This document shows, piece after piece, positions 52,783 through 60,302 of a stretch of 64,000 nt of DNA. Location: positions 620,001 through 684,000 of the forward strand of contig NZ_JBLFER010000001.1 of the NCBI RefSeq assembly GCF_047345145.1, read 5' to 3'. The number at the start of each line of letters is the position of its first letter. Positions within the stretch are counted from its first letter, which is position 1. Under the pieces are notes generated by a model. That model made no database searches. It saw only the letters and a list, made by a program, of their open reading frames with translations, and had not been told where the DNA came from. The translations under genes and the position numbers were made by a program. This DNA comes from Maribacter_C sp047345145. GTDB lineage: Bacteria > Bacteroidota > Bacteroidia > Flavobacteriales > Flavobacteriaceae.

Positions 52783-53838
52783 ATGAACGAAACACGAATA
52801 GTTACGGTTGCCAAAGAATTGCCTGAATATTGCCGGAGTACTGAAGATATCATTCCTTTTGTCGAATTATGGTTGGCTGATGAAGACGAACGTTTTCGCC
52901 GTAAGGTGGTGAAAATATTTGAAGGTGCCGCTGTTGATAAGCGCTATGGCATCATGAATATTGAAGAAGTTTTTACAGCAACTTCCTTCGAAGAAAAGAA
53001 TGCGATCTATGTTCGGGAAGTGAAAAAGTTGGGCAAAACCGTTTTACAAAAAGCCCTAAAACAAAGTGGTTGGGAGGCAAATTCCCTCGATTATATCATC
53101 ACAGTAAGTTGTACGGGAATAATGATTCCATCTTTGGATGCTTATCTCATCAATGATTTAGGTTTAAAGCATGATGTAGTGCGCTTGCCGGTTACGGAAA
53201 TGGGTTGTGCAGCGGGTGTATCGGGATTGATTTATGCACAAAACTTCTTAAAGTCGAATCCCAATAAACGTATTGCTTTGGTGGCTGTTGAGAGTCCGAC
53301 TGCGACTTTTCAACTCCATGACCACTCCATGGCAAATATGGTGAGTGCAGCTATTTTTGGAGATGGGGCCGTTTGTGTTCTATTGTCTTCGGAAGCTGAT
53401 GCCAAAGGCCCCAAAATAGTAGGAGAGGAGATGTATCATTTTAAAGATGCCACGCAAATGATGGGCTTCGATATGACGAATCACGGATTAAAGATGATTC
53501 TTGACCCAGCGGTACCCGAAACAATCGCGAATCATTTTCCAGATATTGTACATCCGTTTTTAGAACGGAATGGCAGCTCCATTAAAAAGGTAGACCACTT
53601 GATTTTTCATCCCGGTGGACGAAAAATTGTACAGACGGTTGAGGAACTATTTGGTAAATTAGGAAAGAATATAGACGACACCCGCGAAGTCTTGCGAGAA
53701 TATGGAAATATGAGCAGTGCTACTGTTCTTTACGTTCTGGAGCGTTTTCTTGAAAAAGACATTCAAGAGGGGGAGCAAGGCTTGATATTGAGTTTCGGCC
53801 CAGGCTTCTCCGCACAACGGGTCTTGTTGGAATGGTAA
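52783..53838 (+). CDS. Type III polyketide synthase (chalcone/stilbene synthase family)
   Basis: The 351-residue enzyme has the complete catalytic triad: Cys142 in TEMGCAAGVSGL, His276 in IFHPGGRKIVQ and Asn309 in REYGNMSSATVL. Such synthases extend an acyl-CoA or acyl-ACP starter with malonyl units and cyclise it to pyrones or resorcinols. The companion oxidoreductase and methyltransferase match srsABC-like phenolic-lipid operons. A FabZ/FabF/ACP set lies downstream, separated by a MITE-like element. The starter and product are unknown. Confidence 0.9.
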   Translation: MNETRIVTVAKELPEYCRSTEDIIPFVELWLADEDERFRRKVVKIFEGAAVDKRYGIMNIEEVFTATSFEEKNAIYVREVKKLGKTVLQKALKQSGWEANSLDYIITVSCTGIMIPSLDAYLINDLGLKHDVVRLPVTEMGCAAGVSGLIYAQNFLKSNPNKRIALVAVESPTATFQLHDHSMANMVSAAIFGDGAVCVLLSSEADAKGPKIVGEEMYHFKDATQMMGFDMTNHGLKMILDPAVPETIANHFPDIVHPFLERNGSSIKKVDHLIFHPGGRKIVQTVEELFGKLGKNIDDTREVLREYGNMSSATVLYVLERFLEKDIQEGEQGLILSFGPGFSAQRVLLEW

Positions 53839-53843
53839 GGCCC

Positions 53844-53982
53844 CACCCAACCCTCCTCAAAAAGGGAGGGCTTTCAAAAAGGTATGTGAATTCAAATAAA
53901 AGTTGGGTTCCCCTTTAACAAAGTTGAATTTTTAAGTCCTCCCCTGCAAAGGGGAGGTGCCCGCAGGGCGGAGGGGTTGGTG
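53844..53982. repeat. MITE/REP-like palindromic element inside the polyketide cluster
   Basis: The 139-base unit has imperfect terminal inverted repeats CACCCAACCCTCC and GGAGGGGTTGGTG. It contains stems CCCTCC/GGGAGGG (53851-53870), CCTCCCC-TGCAAA-GGGGAGG (53938-53957) and GCCCGCAGGGC (53959-53969). Its C- and G-rich runs contrast with the AT-rich surroundings. Elements with this look are scattered in Bacteroidota spacers. It splits the PKS trio from the FabZ/FabF/ACP set. Confidence 0.7.
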
Positions 53983-53995
53983 CTACAAAGCTAAA

Positions 53996-54017
53996 AGTTC
54001 AAGTTCAAGTTCAAGTT
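53996..54017 (+). repeat. Short tandem repeat AGTTCA
   Basis: Three full copies of AGTTCA and a partial fourth lie 20 bases upstream of the dehydratase start. Copy number could vary by slippage and alter the leader length. Confidence 0.7.
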
Positions 54018-54036
54018 AATTAGTAAAAAAGACTAT

Positions 54037-54489
54037 TTGAAATACCAAGAAATCATCCATAAACTCCCATACACCAAACCTTTTCTGTTTGTTGATGAAC
54101 TTCTACATATCGATGAAAACGGAGCAGAAGGTTCATATACTTTTGATGCCGATTCTGATTTCTACAAAGGCCATTTCAAAGATAATCCTGTTACACCAGG
54201 AGTGATTTTAACCGAGTGCTGTGCACAAATTGGTGTGGTAGCACTGGGCATTTATCTCTTGAACAGTGAGGAAGTCGCGATGGGTGAAAATGTGCAAATA
54301 GGACTGAGTAGTTCTGAAATGGAATTCTTAGCTCCTGTTTTTCCTAATGAGAAAGTAGTAGTCACTTCCGAAAAAGAATATTTTCGTTTTCACAAATTGA
54401 AATGTAAGGTAAAGATGCACAATTCCGAAGGGAAGTTAGTTTGCAAAGGAACAGTTTCAGGAATGCTTAAATCGATTAAAAATGGGTAA
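54037..54489 (+). CDS. FabZ-like 3-hydroxyacyl-ACP dehydratase of the cluster
   Basis: The 150-residue hot-dog-fold protein has FLFVDELL and the catalytic block FYKGHFKDNPVTPGVILTECCAQ, with His46 and Glu60 as the likely active-site pair. It would dehydrate 3-hydroxyacyl-ACP. The start is TTG at 54037; no ATG is available upstream in frame. It overlaps the ketosynthase start by 8 bases. It is distinct from a housekeeping fabZ by its neighbours. Confidence 0.85.
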   Translation: MKYQEIIHKLPYTKPFLFVDELLHIDENGAEGSYTFDADSDFYKGHFKDNPVTPGVILTECCAQIGVVALGIYLLNSEEVAMGENVQIGLSSSEMEFLAPVFPNEKVVVTSEKEYFRFHKLKCKVKMHNSEGKLVCKGTVSGMLKSIKNG

Positions 54490-55753
54490 ACGCGTTGTAA
54501 TTACAGGACTTGGCGTTTGCGCACCTAATGGGATTGGATTAAAGGAATTCACCAAATCGCTGCAAGAAGGGACTAGCGGAATTCGTTTTGATAAGCAGCT
54601 TCAAGATTTGGAATTTGCTTGTCAAATCGCAGGAGAACCGCAATTGAATGAAGCGTTAATCAATCAATATTTTACACCCTTGCAGCTTCGCGGATTGAAT
54701 GCTAGCGGCGTTCTATATGGAGTCATCGCCGGAACAGATGCATGGAAAGATGCAGGATTAGCTATTGCAGAAAAAGAAACACCCGATTGGGATAGTGGCA
54801 TCATTTTCGGCACCGGAATTCTTGGAGTAGATAAGTTTCGAGAATCCACGCACTTGGTAGATTCAAAGAATGTAAGACGTATAGGAAGCACTACGGTACT
54901 ACAAACCATGGCGAGTGGTATAAGTGCGTATTTAGGTGGAATCTTAGGATGCGGCAATCAGGTAACCACCAACTCTTCGGCCTGTACAACGGGTACAGAG
55001 GGCATTCTCATGGCCTATGACCGCATTGTTGCAGGAAAAGCGAAACGAATCTTAACAGGGAGTTGCAGTGACAGTGGTCCTTATGTTTGGGGTGGCTTTG
55101 ATGCTATGCGTATTTTACCTAGAAAGTCTAATGAGAACCCAACAAAAGGAAGTCGGCCAATGAGTGCTAGTGCGGCTGGCTTTGTCCCTGGAAGTGGAGC
55201 AGGGGCTTTGGTCTTGGAATCCTTGGAAAGTGCTCAAAAACGTGGGGCTAAGATTTATGCAGAAGTGTTAGGCGGTGCAGTAAATAGTGGTGGCCAGCGC
55301 GGAAAAGGCAGTATGACAGCTCCAAATAGTCTTGCAGTGCAGCGTTGTATACGAGAGGCAGTAGAAAATGCAGGAATTCAAAGTTCGGACGTAGACGCCA
55401 TAAACGGACATCTTACTGCCACGGCAAAAGACCCCACGGAAATAGAGAATTGGACAAAAGCTCTGGAACGTGATGGAGAAGACTTCCCCTATGTAAATTC
55501 TTTTAAAGGACTTTTCGGACACTGTTTGGCAGCATCCGGAAGTATTGAAAGTGTTGGTGCTGTACTTCAGTTTAGAGAAGGTCAAGTTTTTGGTAATGTG
55601 AACTGCGAAGACTTGCATCCAGAGATATTGGAATTGGTAGACAAGGAGAAAATTCCGAAAAAAACGATTCCGCATTCCCCAAAAATAATGGCAAAGGCAA
55701 GTTTTGGTTTTGGAGATGTAAATGCTTGTGTTATTTTTAAAGCTTTTAGTTGA
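54482..55753 (+). CDS. FabF-like beta-ketoacyl synthase of the cluster
   Basis: The 423-residue enzyme has the KAS I/II triad: Cys168 in NSSACTTGTEG, His310 in NGHLTATAKDPTE and His347 in FKGLFGHCLAASGS. The first-His block usually reads AHGTST, so the G-to-L and S-to-A changes (GHLTAT) mark a divergent clade. It would elongate acyl chains on the ACP encoded next. Together with the dehydratase it could build a dedicated or unsaturated acyl starter for the type III PKS. Confidence 0.9.
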   Translation: MGKRVVITGLGVCAPNGIGLKEFTKSLQEGTSGIRFDKQLQDLEFACQIAGEPQLNEALINQYFTPLQLRGLNASGVLYGVIAGTDAWKDAGLAIAEKETPDWDSGIIFGTGILGVDKFRESTHLVDSKNVRRIGSTTVLQTMASGISAYLGGILGCGNQVTTNSSACTTGTEGILMAYDRIVAGKAKRILTGSCSDSGPYVWGGFDAMRILPRKSNENPTKGSRPMSASAAGFVPGSGAGALVLESLESAQKRGAKIYAEVLGGAVNSGGQRGKGSMTAPNSLAVQRCIREAVENAGIQSSDVDAINGHLTATAKDPTEIENWTKALERDGEDFPYVNSFKGLFGHCLAASGSIESVGAVLQFREGQVFGNVNCEDLHPEILELVDKEKIPKKTIPHSPKIMAKASFGFGDVNACVIFKAFS

Positions 55754-55824
55754 CTAAGTAAAAATTGAAAGTGGAAAATTGAAAAATTCCCATCTAAGAA
55801 TCTTACAATCAAATAACCCAAATT

Positions 55825-56079
55825 ATGACTGGCACTGAACACTACCAAAAATTACACGATATCATTAAAATATACCTTCCTGAAGATGTTTCAGCGGCTA
55901 GCATAACTGAAGAAAGTCATCTGATTAATGAATTAAATATAAATTCAGCCAATTTGGTAGATATTGTTCTTGATGTGGAAGATACCTTTGATATTCGCCT
56001 AGAAAATGAAGACATGGACCAAATGGAAACGGTAAAAGATGCGCTTCAAATTATAGATAAGAAACTCTCTGAGGCTTAA
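55825..56079 (+). CDS. Acyl carrier protein of the cluster
   Basis: The 84-residue acidic four-helix protein has the phosphopantetheine Ser41 in ELNINSANLVDIVLDVED. The usual DSL is NSA here, an atypical attachment motif that keeps the serine. Such divergent ACPs serve specialised synthases. It follows the ketosynthase by 71 bases. acpH, which removes the arm from ACPs, is elsewhere in the window (15748-16347). Confidence 0.88.
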   Translation: MTGTEHYQKLHDIIKIYLPEDVSAASITEESHLINELNINSANLVDIVLDVEDTFDIRLENEDMDQMETVKDALQIIDKKLSEA

Positions 56080-56114
56080 TTAAAGGGGACAAGTTGAAAA
56101 TGAAAATTTATTCT

Positions 56115-56146
56115 CCAACAATCCAACAATCCAACAATCCAACAAT
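56115..56146 (+). repeat. Four tandem copies of CCAACAAT
   Basis: Four perfect 8-base units end 7 bases before the ATG of the membrane protein gene. Change in copy number would shift the leader, not the frame. Confidence 0.8.
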
Positions 56147-56153
56147 CTAGCAA

Positions 56154-56591
56154 ATGACTGAATTTATAAGATGGGCGAAGTCCAAATTAAACGTTGATAA
56201 ACGACTTATTGCTATTTACTGCATTGTCTATTTTTCTTGGGGAATGCTAATGGATTGGTTTGGCGCTCAAGTTGAAATCGCTCGATTCACCTATTGGTGG
56301 CAGGTGATTACCTGTTATATCGTTTATATGGTTCCGGTTTCGTTGTTACTTCGTAAGCTTCCTTTTCATGCTCAATATGCCTACGGATTGGTAGCGATGT
56401 GCCTTCTTGAATTTGGGGGCTATGCCTTTGAATCATCCTATGCCTATCCAAACAATTTATTGGACCAACTTTTCAACGAACGTAATTTTGCCCTAGGAAT
56501 GGCGCTATTCTTTGCCTTGTACTTTCCTGTTGGGAATTGGGGCGTTCAAAAAGTATATGATGCTCTTTTTGGGCAGATGAATAATGGGTAA
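56154..56591 (+). CDS. Four-helix membrane protein of the cluster
   Basis: The 145-residue protein has about four hydrophobic helices (IAIYCIVYFSWGMLMDWFG, VITCYIVYMVPVSLLL, YGLVAMCLLEFGGYAF, FALGMALFFALYFPVG). No family is recognised with confidence. Being last in the type III PKS cluster it may be a membrane anchor, enzyme or transporter for the lipid product. It is convergent with the TerC gene. Confidence 0.7.
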   Translation: MTEFIRWAKSKLNVDKRLIAIYCIVYFSWGMLMDWFGAQVEIARFTYWWQVITCYIVYMVPVSLLLRKLPFHAQYAYGLVAMCLLEFGGYAFESSYAYPNNLLDQLFNERNFALGMALFFALYFPVGNWGVQKVYDALFGQMNNG

Positions 56592-56605
56592 TATTGGTTG
56601 CTATC

Positions 56606-56671
56606 GACCCTAAGGGAGACTTTTCGTGTTACAAGAACAAGAACTATTTAATTTGGCATCCCTTTAGGGAT
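56606..56671. repeat. Short inverted repeats between convergent genes
   Basis: ACCCTAAGGG (near 56607-56616) and the hairpin ATCCCT-TT-AGGGAT (56658-56671) share the unit CCCTWAAGGG-like. They lie in the 91-base convergent spacer between the membrane protein and TerC genes and may act as a weak terminator. No T run follows. Confidence 0.35.
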
Positions 56672-56682
56672 TGAGGGCTGGT

Positions 56683-57627
56683 CTACTCTTCCTCTTTCTC
56701 CGGAATAGTCAACGAAGCAATAACGCCACCAACCAATGCTACAGAAATAACGGTTAATGAAACCCACTCCGGCAGGTGAATGTAATGTGAGAAAAGCATC
56801 TTCAAGCCAACAAAGGCAAGTATCACCACCAGACTGTAATTGATAAAACGAAACTTCTCCAACATTCTAGAAATCAAGAAATACATAGAACGGAGTCCCA
56901 TGATGGCCAAGATATTAGAACTAAAAACGATAAAGGGATCTGCCGTAATGGCCAAAATCGCAGGAATACTGTCTAAAGCAAAAAGAATGTCAGTAAGTTC
57001 GATAACAATTAGCGCAACAAATAGGGGGGTAGCAGCCTTGATGCCCATGCGCTTTACAAAGAAATTTTCCCCTTGAATACTTCCGGTAATTGGGTATATC
57101 TTCTTTATCTGCCGAAATACAAATGACTTCTTAGGGTCAAATTCTTCCTCTTCACCTTTGAGCATTTTAAATGCTGTCCAAAGCAGAAAAACACCAAAGA
57201 CATAGATGATCCATTCGAACTTGGTAATTAGTGCTACACCAAATAGAATCATTAAAGCTCTAAACACGATGGCACCAAGAATTCCCCAGAAAAGAACACG
57301 ATGCTGGTACAATGGTGGTATTTTAAAGGAGGAGAAAATAACTGCAATAACAAAGACATTATCTACACTCAAAGAAAGTTCGATAAGATAACCAGTAATA
57401 TATTTTAGAACTGCGGTGTTAGGGGTTAGTCCTGTTGGGTTATCAACCATTCCATTGGAAAATAACCAATAGATGACACCACTAAAACTAAGGGCGACTG
57501 TAACCCAAATAGCTGTCCAGATACTTGCCTCTTTGGTTTTTATAACATGATTTTCCTTATTGAAAACGCCTAGGTCAAGCGCAAGGAAAACTAAAATGAA
57601 AGCGATAAAAATAATCCAAATCCACAT
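56683..57627 (-). CDS. TerC-family integral membrane protein
   Basis: The 314-residue protein has about nine helices and the TerC/Alx hallmarks: WIIFIAFILVFLALDLGVFNK, then ELSLSVDNVFVIAVIF, ELTDILFALDSIPAILAIT (acidic residues in membrane helices that bind metal) and MGLRSMYFLI. The family is linked to Mn2+ export and metal loading of exported enzymes. It stands alone with a TACATTTG -7 element. Confidence 0.92.
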   Translation of the reverse strand: MWIWIIFIAFILVFLALDLGVFNKENHVIKTKEASIWTAIWVTVALSFSGVIYWLFSNGMVDNPTGLTPNTAVLKYITGYLIELSLSVDNVFVIAVIFSSFKIPPLYQHRVLFWGILGAIVFRALMILFGVALITKFEWIIYVFGVFLLWTAFKMLKGEEEEFDPKKSFVFRQIKKIYPITGSIQGENFFVKRMGIKAATPLFVALIVIELTDILFALDSIPAILAITADPFIVFSSNILAIMGLRSMYFLISRMLEKFRFINYSLVVILAFVGLKMLFSHYIHLPEWVSLTVISVALVGGVIASLTIPEKEEE

Positions 57628-57646
57628 AGGTGCGATTTTAAGTGCA

Positions 57647-57654
57647 CAAATGTA
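57647..57654 (-). promoter_or_regulatory. -7 element of the TerC gene
   Basis: TACATTTG on the minus strand fits TAnnTTTG and lies 19 bases before the ATG at 57627. Confidence 0.5.
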
Positions 57655-57725
57655 ACAATCATTTTAGCTTTAAGTAGGTGAGGAAGGAAAAAATGTTAAT
57701 GTGTAGGTGTATACTATTCAAATAC

Positions 57726-58235
57726 CTATTTCAATTGAAATATTAGCTCGACCAACACTTTGTTTTTCTCTCGGTCACTTTTGATGTTGATTCCATAATC
57801 AGAACTATAAAGAGTAGTTTTTCCAACGAGTTGCTTATCTTTTCTTTTAAAGCTGAAATTAACGTCTTTGGCAACGTCTTTAATGGTCAACTTGCCTTTT
57901 ACGGTAATGATATCTCCTTCTTGCTGTACTGATGTGCTTTCAAACTTGATTTTGGGGAAATTGTCCGCATCAAAATATTTACTGCGTCTGAGCGACCAAT
58001 TTCTAATAGAATTCCCAGTACTTATGGTTTCAACCTTTACCGATCCTTTGAGCTTTGAATTCTCAATTTGGTCAAGATCTATGATAGACTCTGATGTAAA
58101 CCCTTCGAGGGTTCCTTCTACATCGTTATTCACAAATACAAAACTAACTTCAGCATTTGTAATGCTCAGATCACTTTGTGCATTTGCAAATAGTATGGAA
58201 AAAACAACAAAAAATATTGTTATAGAATGTTTCAT
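57726..58235 (-). CDS. YceI-family periplasmic lipid-binding protein
   Basis: This protein of 169 residues has a signal peptide (ITIFFVVFSILFANAQS) and a YceI-type lipocalin-like barrel. Features include SKYFDADNFPKIKFESTSV and GKLTIKDVAKDVNFSFKRKD, the latter a conserved block. Family members bind isoprenoid-like lipids. ATG 58235 gives the best signal peptide; ATG 58247 in frame adds four residues. A TAACTTTG element lies 25 bases upstream. Confidence 0.9.
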   Translation of the reverse strand: MKHSITIFFVVFSILFANAQSDLSITNAEVSFVFVNNDVEGTLEGFTSESIIDLDQIENSKLKGSVKVETISTGNSIRNWSLRRSKYFDADNFPKIKFESTSVQQEGDIITVKGKLTIKDVAKDVNFSFKRKDKQLVGKTTLYSSDYGINIKSDREKNKVLVELIFQLK

Positions 58236-58260
58236 AAGTAATGGCATTCATAATTTATGC

Positions 58261-58268
58261 CAAAGTTA
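58261..58268 (-). promoter_or_regulatory. -7 element of the YceI gene
   Basis: TAACTTTG on the minus strand fits TAnnTTTG and lies 25 bases before ATG 58235. Confidence 0.5.
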
Positions 58269-58389
58269 GTTTATTTTGAGTTTCGTTCAACTGTCGTATT
58301 TAAACGTTATTTAACTTGAATTCTACAGTTTTTGTAACTTACAAAAAGAATTTAATACCTTGTAAGCAGAACAATTTTATATTTTGATA

Positions 58390-58722
58390 ATGAGGAAGAT
58401 TTTATTTATGCTTTTTAGCGTATGTATTTGGGGCTTATTCCCCTTTTCCACAAATGCACAAGAAACTCCTACGCCAAACAAAACTAAAAAGCTCGTCGAA
58501 GAAGATGAAGGTCCCATCATGTTCAAATTCGAACCTGATTTTGTAAGTAAGAATGAAAAGAAGAAAGCCGAAATTGCTCGGACGCGCAGTATTATAGATA
58601 CTTTGAACATATCTGATCGCAAAAGGTTAAAATTGCTTCGTGACTTATACAAGAATGGTATTTCGCGACGATTGCAAAAAGCAATGTTGGTGGAGAATAC
58701 TTATGACGAAATAGAAGACTAA
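58390..58722 (+). CDS. Small exported protein, paralog A of a tandem pair
   Basis: The 110-residue protein has a signal peptide (ILFMLFSVCIWGLFPFSTNAQ) and a charged helical C-terminal half, FKFEPDFVSKNEKKK, then IIDTLNISDRKRLKLLRDLYKN, then SRRLQKAMLVENTYDE. Its C-terminal half aligns well with that of the gene at 58933-59322, so the two are duplicates. No known domain is recognised. ATG 58390 is used over TTG 58384. Confidence 0.65.
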   Translation: MRKILFMLFSVCIWGLFPFSTNAQETPTPNKTKKLVEEDEGPIMFKFEPDFVSKNEKKKAEIARTRSIIDTLNISDRKRLKLLRDLYKNGISRRLQKAMLVENTYDEIED

Positions 58723-58932
58723 AATATGTTTTAGTAACCAACTTTTGTCATTTTTAATCTTTTGGATTTGATAAAGATTATGATTTATTTGCTGTTTTTT
58801 TGAACCTTAATTAGTTTATAATACCACCGACAAAATGTTACTAAAAACCGATGGTTGAACAACAAAAGGGCAATTTATGGTAAAGTCACAGTTTTTTTGT
58901 ATTTTTAAAGGAGACACACTATTTGAATTAAA

Positions 58933-59322
58933 ATGAAAACTTCCCTTATTTTGACCTTTGGTCTTTGTATTTCCCTTTTTGGGTCAGTACCTATTTTTGG
59001 GCAAGAACCTGATTCGAAACCTGCAACCGTAAAAAGAACAGCCACCCTTAAAATTGATAAGAGTAATGTTAAGGTGCAACGGCATACCGTAATGTCCAGA
59101 TTTGAACCTGAAATTGCTAGCACGGAGGAAGAACGTATGAAAAAAAGGCAGGAAAGAATTGCAGCGACTGAATTAAAACTTAGAATTTTAGATACCCTTG
59201 ATATTTCAGAACGCAGAAAAAGAATGCTACTCCGCGATTTGAAACATACACCATATTCTACCCGTTTGAGTAAAGCGACTTTGGTTGACACTCAATTTGA
59301 AGATACATCGAACAACAATTAA
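58933..59322 (+). CDS. Small exported protein, paralog B of a tandem pair
   Basis: The 129-residue protein has a signal peptide (to about residue 24, GSVPIFGQ) and a C-terminal half SRFEPEIASTEEER, ILDTLDISERRKRMLLRDL, STRLSKATLVDTQFED that matches paralog A in order and spacing. The 210-base spacer between the two (58723-58932) has no gene and no clear promoter consensus. The family is unknown; secretion is inferred from the signal. Confidence 0.65.
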   Translation: MKTSLILTFGLCISLFGSVPIFGQEPDSKPATVKRTATLKIDKSNVKVQRHTVMSRFEPEIASTEEERMKKRQERIAATELKLRILDTLDISERRKRMLLRDLKHTPYSTRLSKATLVDTQFEDTSNNN

Positions 59323-59359
59323 GGAGATTATCTAGTAAATTTTATTTCTAGAATACTAC

Positions 59360-59662
59360 TTAATAGGATTTCATTTTCGCCTTGCGTCTATCTAATTGGC
59401 GCTCTAACTCAGTGACAGATTCTGAAATAGAAGCTTCAAAGCTACCATTACTGGATTCGGCAAAAAGACGAGGTCCTGGAGTACTCAATCGAATACCACA
59501 GATCATACCCGTATTTGGTTGGCTTGTGTTTTCCTTTTTTATGAAAACATCTGCGCGCACTACGAAATCATATTTATTTAATAACTTTTCTAGCCTGTCC
59601 GCGGCCATAATTTCAAGTCGATTACTTGCCTTTACCGCGTGATATTCAAAGTTGATATTCAT
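59360..59662 (-). CDS. Ribosome hibernation-promoting factor / RaiA-like protein
   Basis: The 100-residue protein starts MNINFEYHAVKASNRLEIMAADRLEKLLNKYDFVVRADVFIKKE and ends with ERQLDRRKAKM, the beta-alpha-beta-beta-beta-alpha pattern of HPF short forms. It binds the 30S subunit and stabilises inactive ribosomes in stationary phase. ATG 59662 is preferred over the earlier in-frame start. Confidence 0.88.
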   Translation of the reverse strand: MNINFEYHAVKASNRLEIMAADRLEKLLNKYDFVVRADVFIKKENTSQPNTGMICGIRLSTPGPRLFAESSNGSFEASISESVTELERQLDRRKAKMKSY

Positions 59663-59851
59663 AAAAAGATTTTTCTTTAAATTAAGGAGGATACCTCTCA
59701 AAACCAAATTTATACTAAGACAAAAGTTAAGCTTAGTTGAATTAATTGTTAAAGTCTGATTTTCTGTACTTTAGAAACATCTCTGTATTTGATTTTTTCG
59801 TAACTTATTGTACCCTCAAATGTTTATGTTCAATCTTAAAATCCTGCTACG

Positions 59852-60172
59852 ATGAAATCTGACGTAAAAGAAGTTGATAAAAGTGCTCTGGTCTTGCGGT
59901 TAGAACGCAATCAAAACGATCTACAACAATTAAAGCGTAAACTTAATTCTTACACCTGTGAACCTCGAACTTATAGTCTTTTTGAGCGTATTGAAAGCCT
60001 CAGAAGTGGACTCGAAAACTTAAGTAATTCAAATTCGGAAATTATCAGATCATTAAAGAGCCGTAAAAAATCTGTTGAAGCCTATGTCGATAGTGCTAAA
60101 GAGCAGTTTCAAAAGTTTAATCAGTTACAACAAGGTATTGATGAATATGTTGCTGGTGCTCGAAATTATTGA
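59852..60172 (+). CDS. Small coiled-coil hypothetical protein
   Basis: This 106-residue protein is almost all helical with heptad-like runs (ALVLRLERNQNDLQQLKRKLNSY, LFERIESLRSGLENLSNSNSEIIRSLKSRKKSVE). It has no signal or catalytic motif. I do not recognise a family. A strong terminator lies 47 bases after its stop, so it is a monocistronic gene. Confidence 0.6.
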   Translation: MKSDVKEVDKSALVLRLERNQNDLQQLKRKLNSYTCEPRTYSLFERIESLRSGLENLSNSNSEIIRSLKSRKKSVEAYVDSAKEQFQKFNQLQQGIDEYVAGARNY

Positions 60173-60218
60173 ATATTGTCCCACACATGTTTCATGGTAT
60201 TTAACCAGAGTCTAAACA

Positions 60219-60246
60219 AAACCACATTCTTTTGAATGTGGTTTTT
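60219..60246 (+). terminator. Terminator after the coiled-coil protein gene
   Basis: AAACCACATTC (60219-60229), loop TTTT and GAATGTGGTTT (60234-60244) are perfectly paired and run into T. Confidence 0.88.
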
Positions 60247-60302
60247 GCATTTTCTAAAAGCGCATATTCATCTATCTTTACATGAGAATTTAAAATCGTC
60301 CT

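Noticed and set aside
55268..55675. Antisense frame of 135 codons inside the ketosynthase gene
   Set aside because: It is opposite the conserved active-site region and has no start context or motif.
56115..56146. CCAACAAT repeats as a CRISPR array
   Set aside because: Units are 8 bases and directly abut; there are no spacers and no cas genes.
58905..59291. Antisense frame of 128 codons opposite small exported paralog B
   Set aside because: The plus-strand gene has a signal peptide and a paralog next door; the antisense frame has neither.
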